From Chamaecrista fasciculata (Eukaryota; Streptophyta; Magnoliopsida; Fabales; Fabaceae): a stretch of 64,000 nt of DNA. Positions within the stretch are counted from its first letter, which is position 1. Every line of letters starts with the position of its first letter. Positions 24,956-36,285 of the stretch are shown here, piece by piece. The DNA is taken from positions 170,904-234,903 of the forward strand of contig QANZ01001304.1 of assembly GCA_003254925.1 (NCBI GenBank). The letters run 5' to 3'. The notes beneath the pieces were generated by a model that saw nothing but the letters and a program-made list of their open reading frames with translations, searched no databases and was not told where the DNA came from. The translations under genes were made by a program, and so were the position numbers.

Positions 24956-25987
24956 TGTCAGCAAATAAGCTTCAGAAGTGTCTGGATCTGCGCCGCCTCT
25001 TTGAGCCAACAGCTCAGAATATTCAGAAGAAGTAGAGTATGTTTTGCACGGCTACGATTCAAGATACGAAGATATAATCGAAATATCACAGATATTTCGC
25101 TGCGCCTTCGTATTGGGCTGTCGGCGCAGCCCACGACCCAGATGTGAAATTTTCCCCTTGACTTGCGGATCAAGTACACTACTCCACACTATAAATAGAG
25201 GTCGTCATTCCACGCTCAAAGCATGAATTTACTGACTTTACTCCAATTCTCTTTAGTATAAAATAGTTCTCATCTTAGAGCATGAGTAACTAAATACGTA
25301 GATACTTGAGGAATGCCTCAAGGATGTGACTTGAGTTCACCATGTTTCGCTATTAAGTCCAGATGTTAATGTTGCATTTATGAGGTATGACTAACTCTTT
25401 CAAGTGTAATTGTTAAAGTTCGTTATATATAAGTAGTAGATCATATTTTGTTAAAGTAATGGGACCTTGACATTCCCGGAGTCTATCTCTCTCACGATTA
25501 ACGAAGTAGCTCTTTAGGGTTTGCTAAAGAGTGGTTTACAATATCTTATTTGCATATTAGAATCACCATTGATATATATATATATATATGTTTGTTTGAT
25601 TGAATGAGTTACCTATCCTAATCTTGTATCCTCTCTATTGTTTGATTGATTGTGTTTATAGTTTAAATACATGCTCTAACATAAGAAAAGTAAATGCATA
25701 TTCATTATCTAATCTTTATGATGAACGAACTATGATAGTCCATCTCTAGGGTTTTCTCTCAAGTATTGTTTTGACTCTAAAATATCTTATTAAATCGTGA
25801 CAACCCTCAAGAATAGAAGTTATAATCTTCGTCACAATTCTTCTTACCTCATCACATTGAGTTCCGCGAGAGTTCGACCTTGGGTACGCATCTATACTAT
25901 ATTTTAATAAATATAGTTTATACTTGCGAGGCTCGAGTATAAATTTAATATGACGTGTTTGACACCTTACGACGGGTGTCCGCATCA
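24956..25987 (+). mobile_element. LTR-like block (possible solo LTR) inside the copia element
   Basis: This ~1.03-kb block replaces the sequence between copia integrase and RT. It runs TGTCAGCAAA...GTCCGCATCA (TG...CA), and has a TATA-like CTATAAATAGAGG at about 25189 on the plus strand. Its composition differs from copia. No 5-bp target duplication is seen (CTAGA versus GTCAT), and several hundred bp of pol are missing around it, so recombination or deletion followed insertion. A Ty3-type origin is a guess. Confidence 0.5.
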
Positions 25988-26369
25988 GTCATCAACAAAA
26001 ACTGAAAGAGGCAAAGTATTTACCTCTGTAGGGTTAGGATTAGATGAAAAAGGAAAGATTTCCTCATAAAATTTAACATCTCGACTAACAAGGACTTTGT
26101 GACTAATAAGATCATAAACTTTAAAACCTTTTTGCCCTATGACATAGCCAATAAAAATACATTTATGTTCTCTTTCTGTGAATTTGTCTTTATGTGGGTT
26201 GGTATTTGCCACAAAACACAAACAACCAAAGGTTTTAAGGGTAGAATAGGAAGGTGGGTGACCATGGAGTGCTTCAAATGGTGTTTTCCAATTTAGAACA
26301 GCAGTGGATAGTCTATTTATGATATGTGTTGCTGTAAGGATACTCTCTCCCCAAAACCTTTTTGAGGGG
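25985..26369 (-). pseudogene. Copia integrase C-terminal fragment
   Basis: Begins at the LTR border with SKRFWGESILTATHIINRL, the conserved copia integrase motif, and continues with the C-terminal GYVIGQKGFKVYD block before the frame ends at the LTR-like insert. The zinc finger and catalytic DDE core are missing. Confidence 0.88.
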
Positions 26370-26563
26370 TGTAGATGTCTCATTGGTTGAAGAATAACTA
26401 ACAAAAGAGAATTCTAGAATCCTATGAGCTGTACATATACCTAGAATATTCACAAACAGAAAATATAAAGGACTAAAATGCACAGCTGTACAAAAATACT
26501 AGACTAAAATATACAATATCACTAAAAACTAAAAAATAACCTGATATTTACACAACCTTAACA
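26370..26563 (-). repeat. 5' LTR of the copia element
   Basis: Plus-strand ends are TGTAGATGTC and CCTTAACA. Its inner edge joins directly to integrase codons, with no primer-binding site between them. Confidence 0.85.
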
Positions 26564-26600
26564 CCAAATGATATATCTGCCCAATGCTGTGATCCCTCAT

Positions 26601-27078
26601 CAGGGACGGAGCCAGGAATTGCCGGTAGGGGGGCCAATTTTATTTTAGAAAATTAGAATGTTTAGATATATTAAGATTAAATAAAAATGGACCAAATTGA
26701 GAAAAAATTAAATGTGTGATGGACCAAAATGTGACTTTAGCTAGAAAAAATCAGTGAGGTAGAAAAAATAAAATGAGAGGAGGTTTTAAAAAAAAATGGA
26801 GAAATGTAGAAGAAATGAAATAAAATGGACCAAATTGAGAAGTTAATAACAAACTTGTGAGAGAACAAATGTAGTTTTAGCCACCAAAAAAGTAAATGAA
26901 GTATTAAAATTAGGAATTGTAGGAGTAGAGGTTCAAACCTATGCTCATTGAGGGGACCAAATAGATCATTTCCACCAAGCTAAAGGTTACACTTTAGTCA
27001 ATTATGGTCACATTTTATATATGTTAGCAAAAATTTGAGGGGGCCATGGCCCCCACTGGCCCCGTAGCTCCATCCCTC
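26601..27078. mobile_element. hAT-like MITE
   Basis: The left end CAGGGACGGAGCCAGG and the right end GTAGCTCCATCCCTC are near-complementary. Flanking 8-mers are TCCCTCAT (26593-26600) and TCCCTCGT (27079-27086), matching at 7 of 8 bases. Non-coding interior with 'gaccaaattgagaa' repeats. Confidence 0.75.
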
Positions 27079-27086
27079 TCCCTCGT

Positions 27087-27942
27087 CATCATTAATTTGC
27101 AATTGCCTACATCTTTGTTGAAATTAACTGCTAAAAGTAACACTTTACATCAAATTTTTTTTTTAAATCCTTTTTCCTTTTTGCATAACAGCATAACTTG
27201 ATTATTATTCTTTTTTCCCGGCTCTTTTTCGGTGTTTAAGCAGGCTTTGTTCTTCCTTCCAGTATTATCAAACCTAAAATGACATGGTTAGATTTTCATG
27301 GGGATTTTGAGTTCTTTTGTGATGGGGTTTGGTAAATAATGATAAAAAGATAAACTCCATTTCAGATGGACCCCTAATGATAGTTGAGCTTTCTTACACA
27401 GACTCTTCCTTTTGTTCTTTTCCATTTCAAAATTAGAAAAACAAAGCTTTTAATTTATTTCCTATTGTCCTCTGTTTGATACTCTAATTATTAACTGAAA
27501 AGAATGAATAAATAAGTAAAGGGGATATACTTTTTGAGTTTTTAGACAGAGCCCTAGATTCTCTTGTCTCCTCCCAATGGTATGATTTGTGGCAATCGAT
27601 CAGTGACTTCAAAAGGTGTATGCGCTTTATATCATTAATCATTTATAATTATTTTTAACAATGTCATAACTTGATTAGAAAATATTACAACAAAATGTAT
27701 AAATAATTTTAATTTTTTTTTTGTTGTTCATCATTTGAGATTTCGCATCGACTAATATAGACTCAATTTACATTTAGTTATAGTAAACAAATTTTACTAT
27801 AAAATAGTTATACTCACCAAGTTACGAATTTGGACCTTACTCAAAATTATATTAAACCACTTATCACTATGACATTTAGTTCCAATATCATCCTCCATCG
27901 CTCATTCTCATATAAATTACATTTGAGTTAGACACATGTATG
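27087..27942. other. AT-rich intergenic DNA
   Basis: No gene or structured repeat is recognised. Confidence 0.4.
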
Positions 27943-28277
27943 ATTTGTATCCACATTTTTTTTTTGGTAATGAAAAGTGGTAGTAAGCAAAGACACTCCC
28001 AAGTACTACCGGGTAGGGCACTAGTGGCATGTCAGAGAGGCCAACAGAGGCCCAACTCAAAGGATTACTGTACAAGCCTAAATTGTAAGCAATTTTATTC
28101 GATAACAGCTACTCAACTAGCCCTTGGGCGCCAGGGATTTCCATAAAGAGGGATGTCCACCAAGTGAAAATAAGTGGCTTTAGGGGAATTCGAATCCTTG
28201 CCCATAATGAGGCAAAGACTTTCATCCGAATCCTTAACTACTTCTCCCAACCCACATTGGCATTTGTATCCACATTT
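27943..28277 (-). mobile_element. SINE with 16-bp target duplications
   Basis: ATTTGTATCCACATTT at 27943-27958 is repeated at 28262-28277. Between them, reading minus, a ~300-bp body ends in a poly(A) tail (poly-T at 27959-27965 on plus). A B-box-like GGATTCGAATTCCCC lies near the minus-strand 5' end with an A-box-like stretch before it, as in tRNA-derived SINEs. No coding capacity. Confidence 0.75.
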
Positions 28278-29426
28278 CAAAATAAAAAACTTAAAACATT
28301 AAAATCAAGACAAACAAAAAGGAAAATTGAATCTTATCAAGAACATGCATGTGAGATGGATAATGGGCTAAAAGGAAATCCTCATGAGAGAGAGAAACCC
28401 CAAATGATATTGAAATTGGACCCGTGATGGTCAGTAAGTGGCAGGACATGGGCCCCGCACGAAATTGCCTTATGGAGCCCACCATGCAAAATAGAAAATG
28501 AGCGGGAAGATAGATTATTATTATACTTACTTGTTACTCCATGTGAATTTGTGAAATTTCCTTAAATTGTTTGAATTTGTTGTTTTAAGCCAATAAAACT
28601 TTTTGTACCTACATTATAAAAAAAAGTGATAAAAGTTAATCATCATTATCAACTACATTATTTTGATGTCTACAACTCCAAGTGAGGGAATTCTGTATGT
28701 CATTATCTGCACCAGATTCAAATTTCTAATTATGATTAATATTTCAACTATTTCCCTATTTTCACTTCCTCATCACTCAGTCCTTTGCTCTCATTTTTGT
28801 CCCCCTATCACTTTCTTCTGTTTTGCAGTTCAAACATTCAATTACATTAGTACATTTAGCATATCAATATTATTTTAAAATCTAAGAAAAAGTAAAATAA
28901 ATCATAAAAGTACTTAAAATATTAAACAATTATTTTATTATATCAAAATGAAAAAATAATATCAAAATTATAAAAATTATTTAAATATCTTTATATAATT
29001 ATATTTCATATATTACTAATATAATTTTAAGAGACTAATCATTAAAACATTTTAAGTGTGATAAGTAATGAAGTGATGAGAGGTTATATTAAAAAAAAAG
29101 CTATAAAATTATCATACATAATTTTGAGATTAAAAATTAAAAATATTTCAAAATAAATTGTATACTTCATTTATAATTTTAGTTTTAAAAATAATATTCA
29201 TATGCAAAGTTACCATTATATGTATAAACAAATGCATAATGAAAATAAATAACTGGGTTGAAAATTGAAATCAAGATAAACTATGCGGCTAGGCCCATAT
29301 AGTTTTAACGCACGCTAGGACTATTGGGCTTAAGGGAAGGCCTGTTTGTGCTTTTTTTGTTGGACTTAAGGCCCATTTGAGCTTTAGAGCTTTTCTCCAC
29401 AAAATGATATGACAAACATATCATTA
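28278..29426. other. AT-rich intergenic DNA
   Basis: No gene is recognised. Open stretches at 28164-28485 overlap SINE and AT-rich sequence and are not convincing. Confidence 0.4.
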
Positions 29427-29787
29427 TATCATTCTAGTCTCTAAATTTTACATCAATTTTTAATTTTATCTTAAATCTTCTTTTGTTGTCAATTTTCTTT
29501 TCAATATTTTATATTTTGGTCAATTTTATATTTTAACTGCTTCTATAAATTAACAATAAACTATACCATATTTTTCAATTTGAGTTAGGATTTGAATTTT
29601 TTTTTATTAATTTTATATTACATGTCATTAGCCACGTAGAATCAATTATTAACATTTGGCTAAAGTAAGAGCAAATGATATAATTGACTAAAATATAAAA
29701 TTTTGAGGACAAAATTGACAAAAAAAAAAGGGAGATGAAGTTAAAAATTGATGTAAAGTTTGAGGACCAAAATGATGATTTTTCCTA
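29427..29787. mobile_element. Foldback MITE (copy 3 of three-member family)
   Basis: Left 'attctagtctctaaatttta' and right 'aaagtttgaggaccaaaat' are inverted. The inner blocks 'tattttatattttggtcaat' and 'aacatttggctaaagtaaga' match the copies at 9902 and 19921. Confidence 0.55.
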
Positions 29788-30544
29788 ATATTTTATAAGA
29801 AAAATGCTTAAATATTTCGTTCTAGATTTCTTTCATTAAAATATAACGTAAAAGGCTAAAGGATATTTAAAAGGTTTAGACATGCCCTTCATACATTTCT
29901 CCTAAATTATAATTCAACGTGGTGGTACTTTAAAATCAAGTGCCTATATAGTCAAGACTCAAGATCAGAGAGCCTTTCAAAATAAGCTGATAGAGACCTA
30001 AGTGATTTTGGAGAACCCTCCCTCAAAAGTAAAAGGGAGAGAACCAAGGCACTTAAATACTCCACTGAACATCTCATTCAACTCAATGTGGGACTTAGAC
30101 ATTCCATACTACCCAAGTCCCCATCATAAGTTTTATATAAAGCAAAAGATTATAATATGACTTTCCTTATTATCATGGCGACATATTATAACATAGCAAA
30201 ATTCTATACAAAATGACTCATCTCATCAGCATTTAACTATAGCGCAAAATTCTATACATTATGTAATGATCACTCAGATTTTGTTTTTGAAATCCAAAAA
30301 CTTCATTATAATAACAGGTGCCTCTGAAGTATTTAGTATCAACAAGACTGTTTTAATCCAGAGAATTGCTAATAACTTGCTTAACATGACTATTACCATT
30401 AAAATACCTACCTTGGGTAGAAATTAATTACAGGGCCACCATCTGAACTATGACGATGCATTGTTGTTTTGACACTAGTGCGAGCCCTCAGAAAGGAATG
30501 AATGCTTATTTGAGTGCTTGGATTTCTTTCCTCTTTGGTTCCTT
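29788..30544. other. Intergenic DNA / 3' flank of the RERE-like fragment
   Basis: AT-rich. In the stretch just past the stop (30430-30540) the minus strand stays fairly protein-like (for example a Ser/Thr/His-rich run), so older gene copies may have ended further downstream. Confidence 0.35.
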
Positions 30545-31831
30545 CTACAAATACAATAACTCATTTTCCATAGATTCCATTGCTCTAATGGTCAATGGTT
30601 GATTTCTCATGCTACGTGTCCTTGTATTCATATAAGGATTTTGCTCCATAGAGTCACTACCACTAGAGGTTCCCACTGGTTCTAGAACTACCTCCTGTGT
30701 ATTTGGTTCTTTGCACTTGTCATCTTCCACCATCATTTCATCATTTTCAGGCTTTGGTAGTACCTCAAGTACCTTCAAGATTGGTGGCTTTGATTCACGT
30801 TCTTCAACTTTACTGCCAGATTTATTGTGAATGCTCCGTTTGTTACCATCTTCTGCATTTAGATCACGATTGACTTGATTACCAGTTTCTTTATTGACTT
30901 CTAGAAAGCTTGATGATTGACAAAGTGTCAATTTTTTCAATCCCAATTCACTAGAGGAAAGCTCAAGGATGTGGCTTGTCTCAAGCTTAGCACATATAGT
31001 CAATCTTCTACGTTTGATGGGAGGAGCTGCATTGTTTGATTGGTCCGATCTTGCTCTCCGATTGAAATATTGCTTTATGTCCTTCTTTTCATCAGAAATG
31101 CAGATCTTCTGATTCTGATGTCTTTGCACCATTTTGTTGGCCTTATTATCTATGTCACCATATGTTCCTTTATGGTTGATAACATCTATATTAAATATGC
31201 CCATATGGCAACCAACATTATTACCATTCTCTTTGTTTTCGAACTTCATAATGGCCTTTTTTTCACCAGGTGGATATTTGGAGGAAATTCTATCAATCTT
31301 CTTAGAAGTATCTTTCAATTGAACCGGTGCATATCTCAGTTCTCTCACCGTTGATGATTTTCCTCTATGAACCAAACTGGTATCGGTAATTGTGAACTTT
31401 TGGTTGATGTTGTCAGATATAACCTTCTTGTGGTTTGCTACACTGAGTTGCCTGTCCCCTTTATGAGTCTTACTGGGAGTGTTTACCTCAAATTTTCCCA
31501 CTATATTTTCAAATGAACAACGTTCTTCTCCTCTAATTTGATTGATTTTACCAGAAGTTATATCAAATCCAAGAGGCAAAGATTTCAGTTCCCTCAAATC
31601 CGATGACTTCCCCCGATACACAAGACTGGTATCCACAATTGTGAATTCCATATCATCTGTTTTTAAAGTAGAATCTCGAGGATTGAGGTAACAAGAACGA
31701 TGAAAATTAGATTGATCATCCTCATCCGATGCCTTTTTAAGGATCCATTTTTCTTCTTCAGTGCAACCTCCAACTTTAGCTTCTTCAACTTCAAGCTCAA
31801 GAAGATTTGGTTCAGATACCACTTTGCTCAA
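30545..31831 (-). pseudogene. 5'-truncated gene fragment resembling plant ELM2/SANT (RERE-like) proteins
   Basis: An uninterrupted 428-codon frame on minus, with the coding-like text continuing about 12-20 codons further up (DVYNDVLSKVVSEPN). There is no ATG at the apparent start (the first codon is TTG), so upstream exons are missing. The protein is acidic/basic mixed and Ser-rich. It carries an internal repeat: FTIVDTSLVYRGKSSDLREL and, about 80 residues on, FTITDTSLVHRGKSSTVREL. A basic PPIKRRRLT and a C-terminal RTRSMRNQPLTIRAMES follow. From memory these match the C-terminal region of Arabidopsis RERE-like ELM2/SANT chromatin proteins (At2g47820 group); this was not searched. The ELM2 and SANT domains are absent. 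Tandem array A begins ~650 bp upstream. Confidence 0.5.
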
Positions 31832-32497
31832 AACATCATTATAAACATCAGAAAAATGAGATAGATGGTCATAAATTACAAAAATTGAGAGTATATATCA
31901 TAAACAAACAAAGGTTCATTAGCCATAAAGATTCACATAAGCATTTGTGTATAGTATTAAAAGGGTTATAATTAATCATTGCAGCTGAGGTACAAAGTAT
32001 GTAAAGCAAAAGTAATAACCTTTTAAACTTTGGTTAAATATTATTTTCTAAGGTTAATACAAATAGGAAATGCAATCTATAGAAAATAGATCATTTTAAC
32101 ATGATCAAATGCATTTGCTGAAACATAAAAAATGAGGTTTAACGTTATGAGATGTAAATTAAGATGCTTAAAATCTATCAAAATGTGACCAAACAACCTT
32201 GAAACTTTTCGGGTGAGGTTACTAATCAAATGCTCTCAAACTTACTCCAACATCTATAAAAGTTATTCATGTCTCCCCTAATTCTTGGCATAAGGAATTC
32301 AATCCCCTAACCACTAGCTCATTCCAACTATTTATAACAATTTGGATTGGAAAAATTCGTGATTCATACAAGGAAAGAAACCCATATTACAGATAACAAA
32401 CTAGATAATGATCAGGTGGCCGGAATATATACATTTCAGTTCATTAATTATAAAAGAAAAGAAATGATTTACTGATATATCACAAATGAATAATTCT
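31832..32497. other. AT-rich gap between RERE-like fragment and array A
   Basis: No exon is recognisable for the missing N-terminal part of the fragment. Sequence changes abruptly to array A at about 32498. Confidence 0.45.
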
Positions 32498-34769
32498 ACC
32501 GGTACCTGGTACGTACCGGTAGAACCCGGTACTCTATTTATGGAAATTTTTTTTTTATTATAGCAAGATGCATCAAATTAGTGGCAGACAACTTATAATT
32601 TCTTATATATATAATTTTGTCAAAGTCCAATACTCAAATTGAAAAAGAAAACCTACTTTTTAGTCCTTAAATTTATTCCAAAACTATGATTTAGTCCCAA
32701 AATATTGAAAATATACAAAGTTTATACCTATTTATTTACATAACAATTATATGAGTTGAAGTATACAAAAAATTGTGACTGAAATGAACATTGGTAGCAT
32801 CAAAATGTCTCCTTTAATTTTTTTTTCCTTTTATTTTATGTTTTAATCAGTTTTGTATAAAATTTTCCATAAATAGAGTACCGGGTTCTACTTGGTACGT
32901 ACCGGGTAGAACCCGGAACTCTATTTATGAAAAGTGTTTTTATTTAAGCAAGATGCGTCTAATTAGTGGCACACAACTTATAATTTCTTATATATATACT
33001 TTTTGTCAAAGTCCAATACTGAAATTGAAAAAGAAAGCCTACTTTTTAGTCCTTAAATTTATTCCAAAACTATGATTTAGTCCCAAAATATTGAAAATAT
33101 ACAAAGTTTATACCTATCTATTTATATAACAATTATATGAGTTGAAGTATACAAAAAATTGTGAGTGAAATGAACATTGGTAGCGTCAAAATGCCTCGTT
33201 TTATTTTTCTTTTTTTTTTTTTATGTTTTAATCGGTTTTATATAAAAATTTCCATAAATAGAGTACCGGGTTCTACCTGGTACATACGGGATAGAACCCG
33301 GTACCTTATTTATGGAAAGTTTTTTTATTTAAGCAATATGCATCAAATTAGTGGCAAACAACTTATAATTTCTTATATATATACCTTTGGTCAAAGTGCA
33401 ATACTGAAATTGAAAAAGAAAGCTTACTTTTTAGTCCTTAGATTTATTCCAAAACTATGATTTAGTCCCAAAATATTGAAAATATACAAAGTTTATACCT
33501 ATCCATTTATATAACAATTATATAAGTTGAAATATACAAAACATTGTGAGTGAAATGAACATTGGTAACGTTATAATGCCTCATTTTATTTTTTTCCTTT
33601 TTTTTTTATGTTTTAATTGGTTTTATATAAAAAATTGAGTGTCGGGTTCTACCCGGAACGTGGAAAGTTTTTGGATTCAAGCAAGATATACCTTTGGTCA
33701 AAGTGCAATACTGAAATTCAAAAACAAAGCCTACTTTTTAGTCCGTACGTAGGTTTATTCCAAAACTATGATTTAGTTCCAAAATGTTGAAAATATACAA
33801 AGTTGATACCTATCTATTTATATAACAATTATATGAGTTGAAGTATACAAAAAATTGTGAGTAAAATGAACATTGGTAGCGTCAAAATGCCTCCTTTTAT
33901 TTTTTTTTCCTTTTTTTTTATGTTTTAATCGGTTTTATATAAAACTTTCCATAAATAGAGTACCGGGTTCTACCTGGTACGTACCGGTAGAACCCGGTAC
34001 TCTATTTATGGAAAGTTTTTTTATTTAAGCAAGATGCATCAAATTAGTGGCAAACAACTTATAATTTCATATATATATACTTTTGGTCAAAGTGCAATAC
34101 TGAAATTGAAAAAGAGAACCTACTTTTTAGTCCTTAGATTTATTCCAAAACTATGATTTAGTCAGAAAATATTGAAAATATACAAAGTTTATACCTATCT
34201 ATTTATATAACAATTATATGAGTTGAAGTATACAAAAAATTGTGAGTGAAATGAACATCGGTAGCATCAAAATACCTCCTTTTATTTTTTTTTCCTTTTT
34301 TTTTTTATGTTTTAATCAATTTTATATAAAACTTTCCATTTATAGAGTACCGGGTTCTACCTGGTACGTACCGGGTAGAACCTGGAACTCTATTTATGGA
34401 AAGTGTTTTTATTTAAGCAAGATGCATCTAATTAGTGGCAGACAACTTATAATTTCTTATATATATACTTTTGGCTTGTCAAAGTCCAATACTGAAATTG
34501 AAAAAGGAAGCCTACTTTTTAGTCATTAGATTTATTCCAAAACTATGATTTAGTCCCAAAATATTGAAAATATACAAAGTTTATACCTATCCATTTATAT
34601 AGCAATTATATAAGTTGAAATATACAAAACATTGTGAGTGAAATGAACATCGGTAACGTCATAATGCCTCCTTTTATTTTTTTTCCTTTTTTAATGTTTT
34701 AATTGGTTTTATATAAAAAATTGACTGTCGGGTTCTACCCAGAACGTGGAAAGTTTTTGGATTCAAGCA
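32498..34769. repeat. Tandem array A: ~385-bp units with palindromic core
   Basis: About seven units, with cores near 32499, 32868, 33252, 33640, 33949, 34338 and 34720. Intact units hold a ~63-bp near-perfect palindrome, best at 33949-34011: outer arm CCATAAATAGAGT / ACTCTATTTATGG, inner arm ACCGGGTTCTACC / GGTAGAACCCGGT, centre ACGT. Two units (33640 and 34720) lost most of the core in the same way. Between cores the text is shared: 'ttagtcccaaaatattgaaa', 'atttatataacaattatatg', 'catcaaattagtggcaaaca'. An N at 34770 ends the array. Array B is the same family in reverse orientation. Confidence 0.9.
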
Positions 34770-34770
34770 N

Positions 34771-34919
34771 AGTTGGTAAGGAATCAACTAAAAACCCACA
34801 AGACCGTGAGTTTGATTCCCACTGTCCATGTAAAAATTTTATTAGTAGACAATATGTAAATATCTCTATAAATATTGATAAGATTTGGAAGTCTGTCCTA
34901 ACTTTGATAAAAAAAAAAT
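34771..34919 (+). mobile_element. SINE-like fragment
   Basis: A-box-like AGTTGGTAAGGAATC and B-box-like GTGAGTTTGATTCCC lie 30-40 bp apart at the start and an A-run closes it at about 34910. The 5' end is lost at the N. No target duplication could be paired. Confidence 0.45.
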
Positions 34920-36285
34920 ACTCTGTTAAAATTTAATAGTCTTAATTCAATTTTGTATAGTGAAATGTTGAACTCGTATATATATGATCATATAGATGTA
35001 GATAATGTTATTTTTCTAACTAAAATACCTAAAACTAATTTAGTATAATATTTTCTCACATTATATATATAAATATATATTATTTAATTTTATCTTATTT
35101 ATTCATCGTGAGACATTTATTTGATATCTCAAACAAACATCAACTTAATTATTAATAACTACCTCAGTTAACCATTGCTGTATATAATTTTTAATTTTAG
35201 CTAATAAACCTAAAATTTTCATGATTCTCTGATTTTAGTCTTTGAAATTGATGTGTGAGACTGTGAGTATAACAAATTGGTTAAATCTCATGCAATTAAA
35301 CTATGTGGCATATGGATAATCACGGAATGAGAATCTGTTGATCTCTAAACATTATTATGTGGCTGGAGATGACATAAAGAATGAATTAATAATGTTGATG
35401 GGTTGTTAGAATATATTTTATTACGAATCTTGTGTGTTTTTTTTTATTCGTCTAATGCTCATCAAATGTCAACTGAGAGTAGTGCTTTAGAATCTGACTC
35501 TTTATTAATAATGAAAAATTCTCTAAGCCTACTATACATATTAGTATACACTAATAATTTTCAAAACACATCAACAGAAAACTATAGGATTATATCTGGA
35601 ATCATTCTGTTCTTAATTAACGACAGATATTAAACATTAATATATATATTCGTCCATTGTAAGCTAGAAACAACTAAAATGTCAAGCTACAATATAATTT
35701 TGCATTTTTGTCATCTTGTGTAACAAACTAACAATTATCTATATATTGAATGTCATCATATCGGCATATATAACCATTAATTTGATACAATGCATTAATA
35801 TAATCTAATAGAATTGATGAAGAGGTTGGTTTAATAGATGTCAAATTATATATATATATATAGTTATTAATTAAGAGCAACTATATATTTCTATATGTGT
35901 GAATTTATGCAAGACTTTAATTAATGATTCTCGCCAAAAATGTTCATATATATATATATATAAATATATTACTAATATTTGAAGATATAACACCGTAAAA
36001 ATAGCGTTATTATATATAGTGCTTTGAGTGTGAGATTGAAGTTAAGGCAAGTGGGTAGAAATAGAAAATTGGATGAAGAAGTTGACTTTTGAATAGTTTT
36101 TGTGTTTGTGTAGTGTAGTATGTATAACATATTCATTTCTTATTAAAATAATGTTTTTATTTATTGATGTTAGGAACTCAGATTTTAGTTTTGAATCACC
36201 TATATATATATATATATATATTCAAGTCATTGTACCAATCGTGGATCCATCATTCTTGTTCATTTTCACTATTTGAACTTGGAAG
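34920..36285. promoter_or_regulatory. AT-rich DNA upstream of the PSY gene
   Basis: Many TA runs; no exon recognised. The part next to 36286 should contain the PSY promoter, but no TATA box can be chosen with confidence. Confidence 0.35.

Larger units (their letters stand above)
23611..26563 (-). mobile_element. Internally deleted Ty1/copia LTR retrotransposon
   Basis: Two nearly identical ~195-bp LTRs enclose pol fragments on the minus strand: integrase C-terminal part (25985-26369), then a foreign LTR-like block, then reverse transcriptase plus RNase H (23793-24943). The primer-binding site, gag, protease and the front of integrase are missing; the 5' LTR joins straight to integrase codons. 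The 5-bp flanks (ATACG and CCAAA) do not match, so no target duplication remains. The high LTR similarity suggests recent insertion and later rearrangement. It cannot move on its own. Confidence 0.88.

Noticed and set aside
32498..34769. CRISPR-like array
   Set aside because: Units are ~385 bp with no short direct-repeat/unique-spacer structure, in a plant nuclear context with no cas genes.
34771..34850. A tRNA gene
   Set aside because: Has A- and B-box-like words but no cloverleaf arms that pair; fits a SINE head better.
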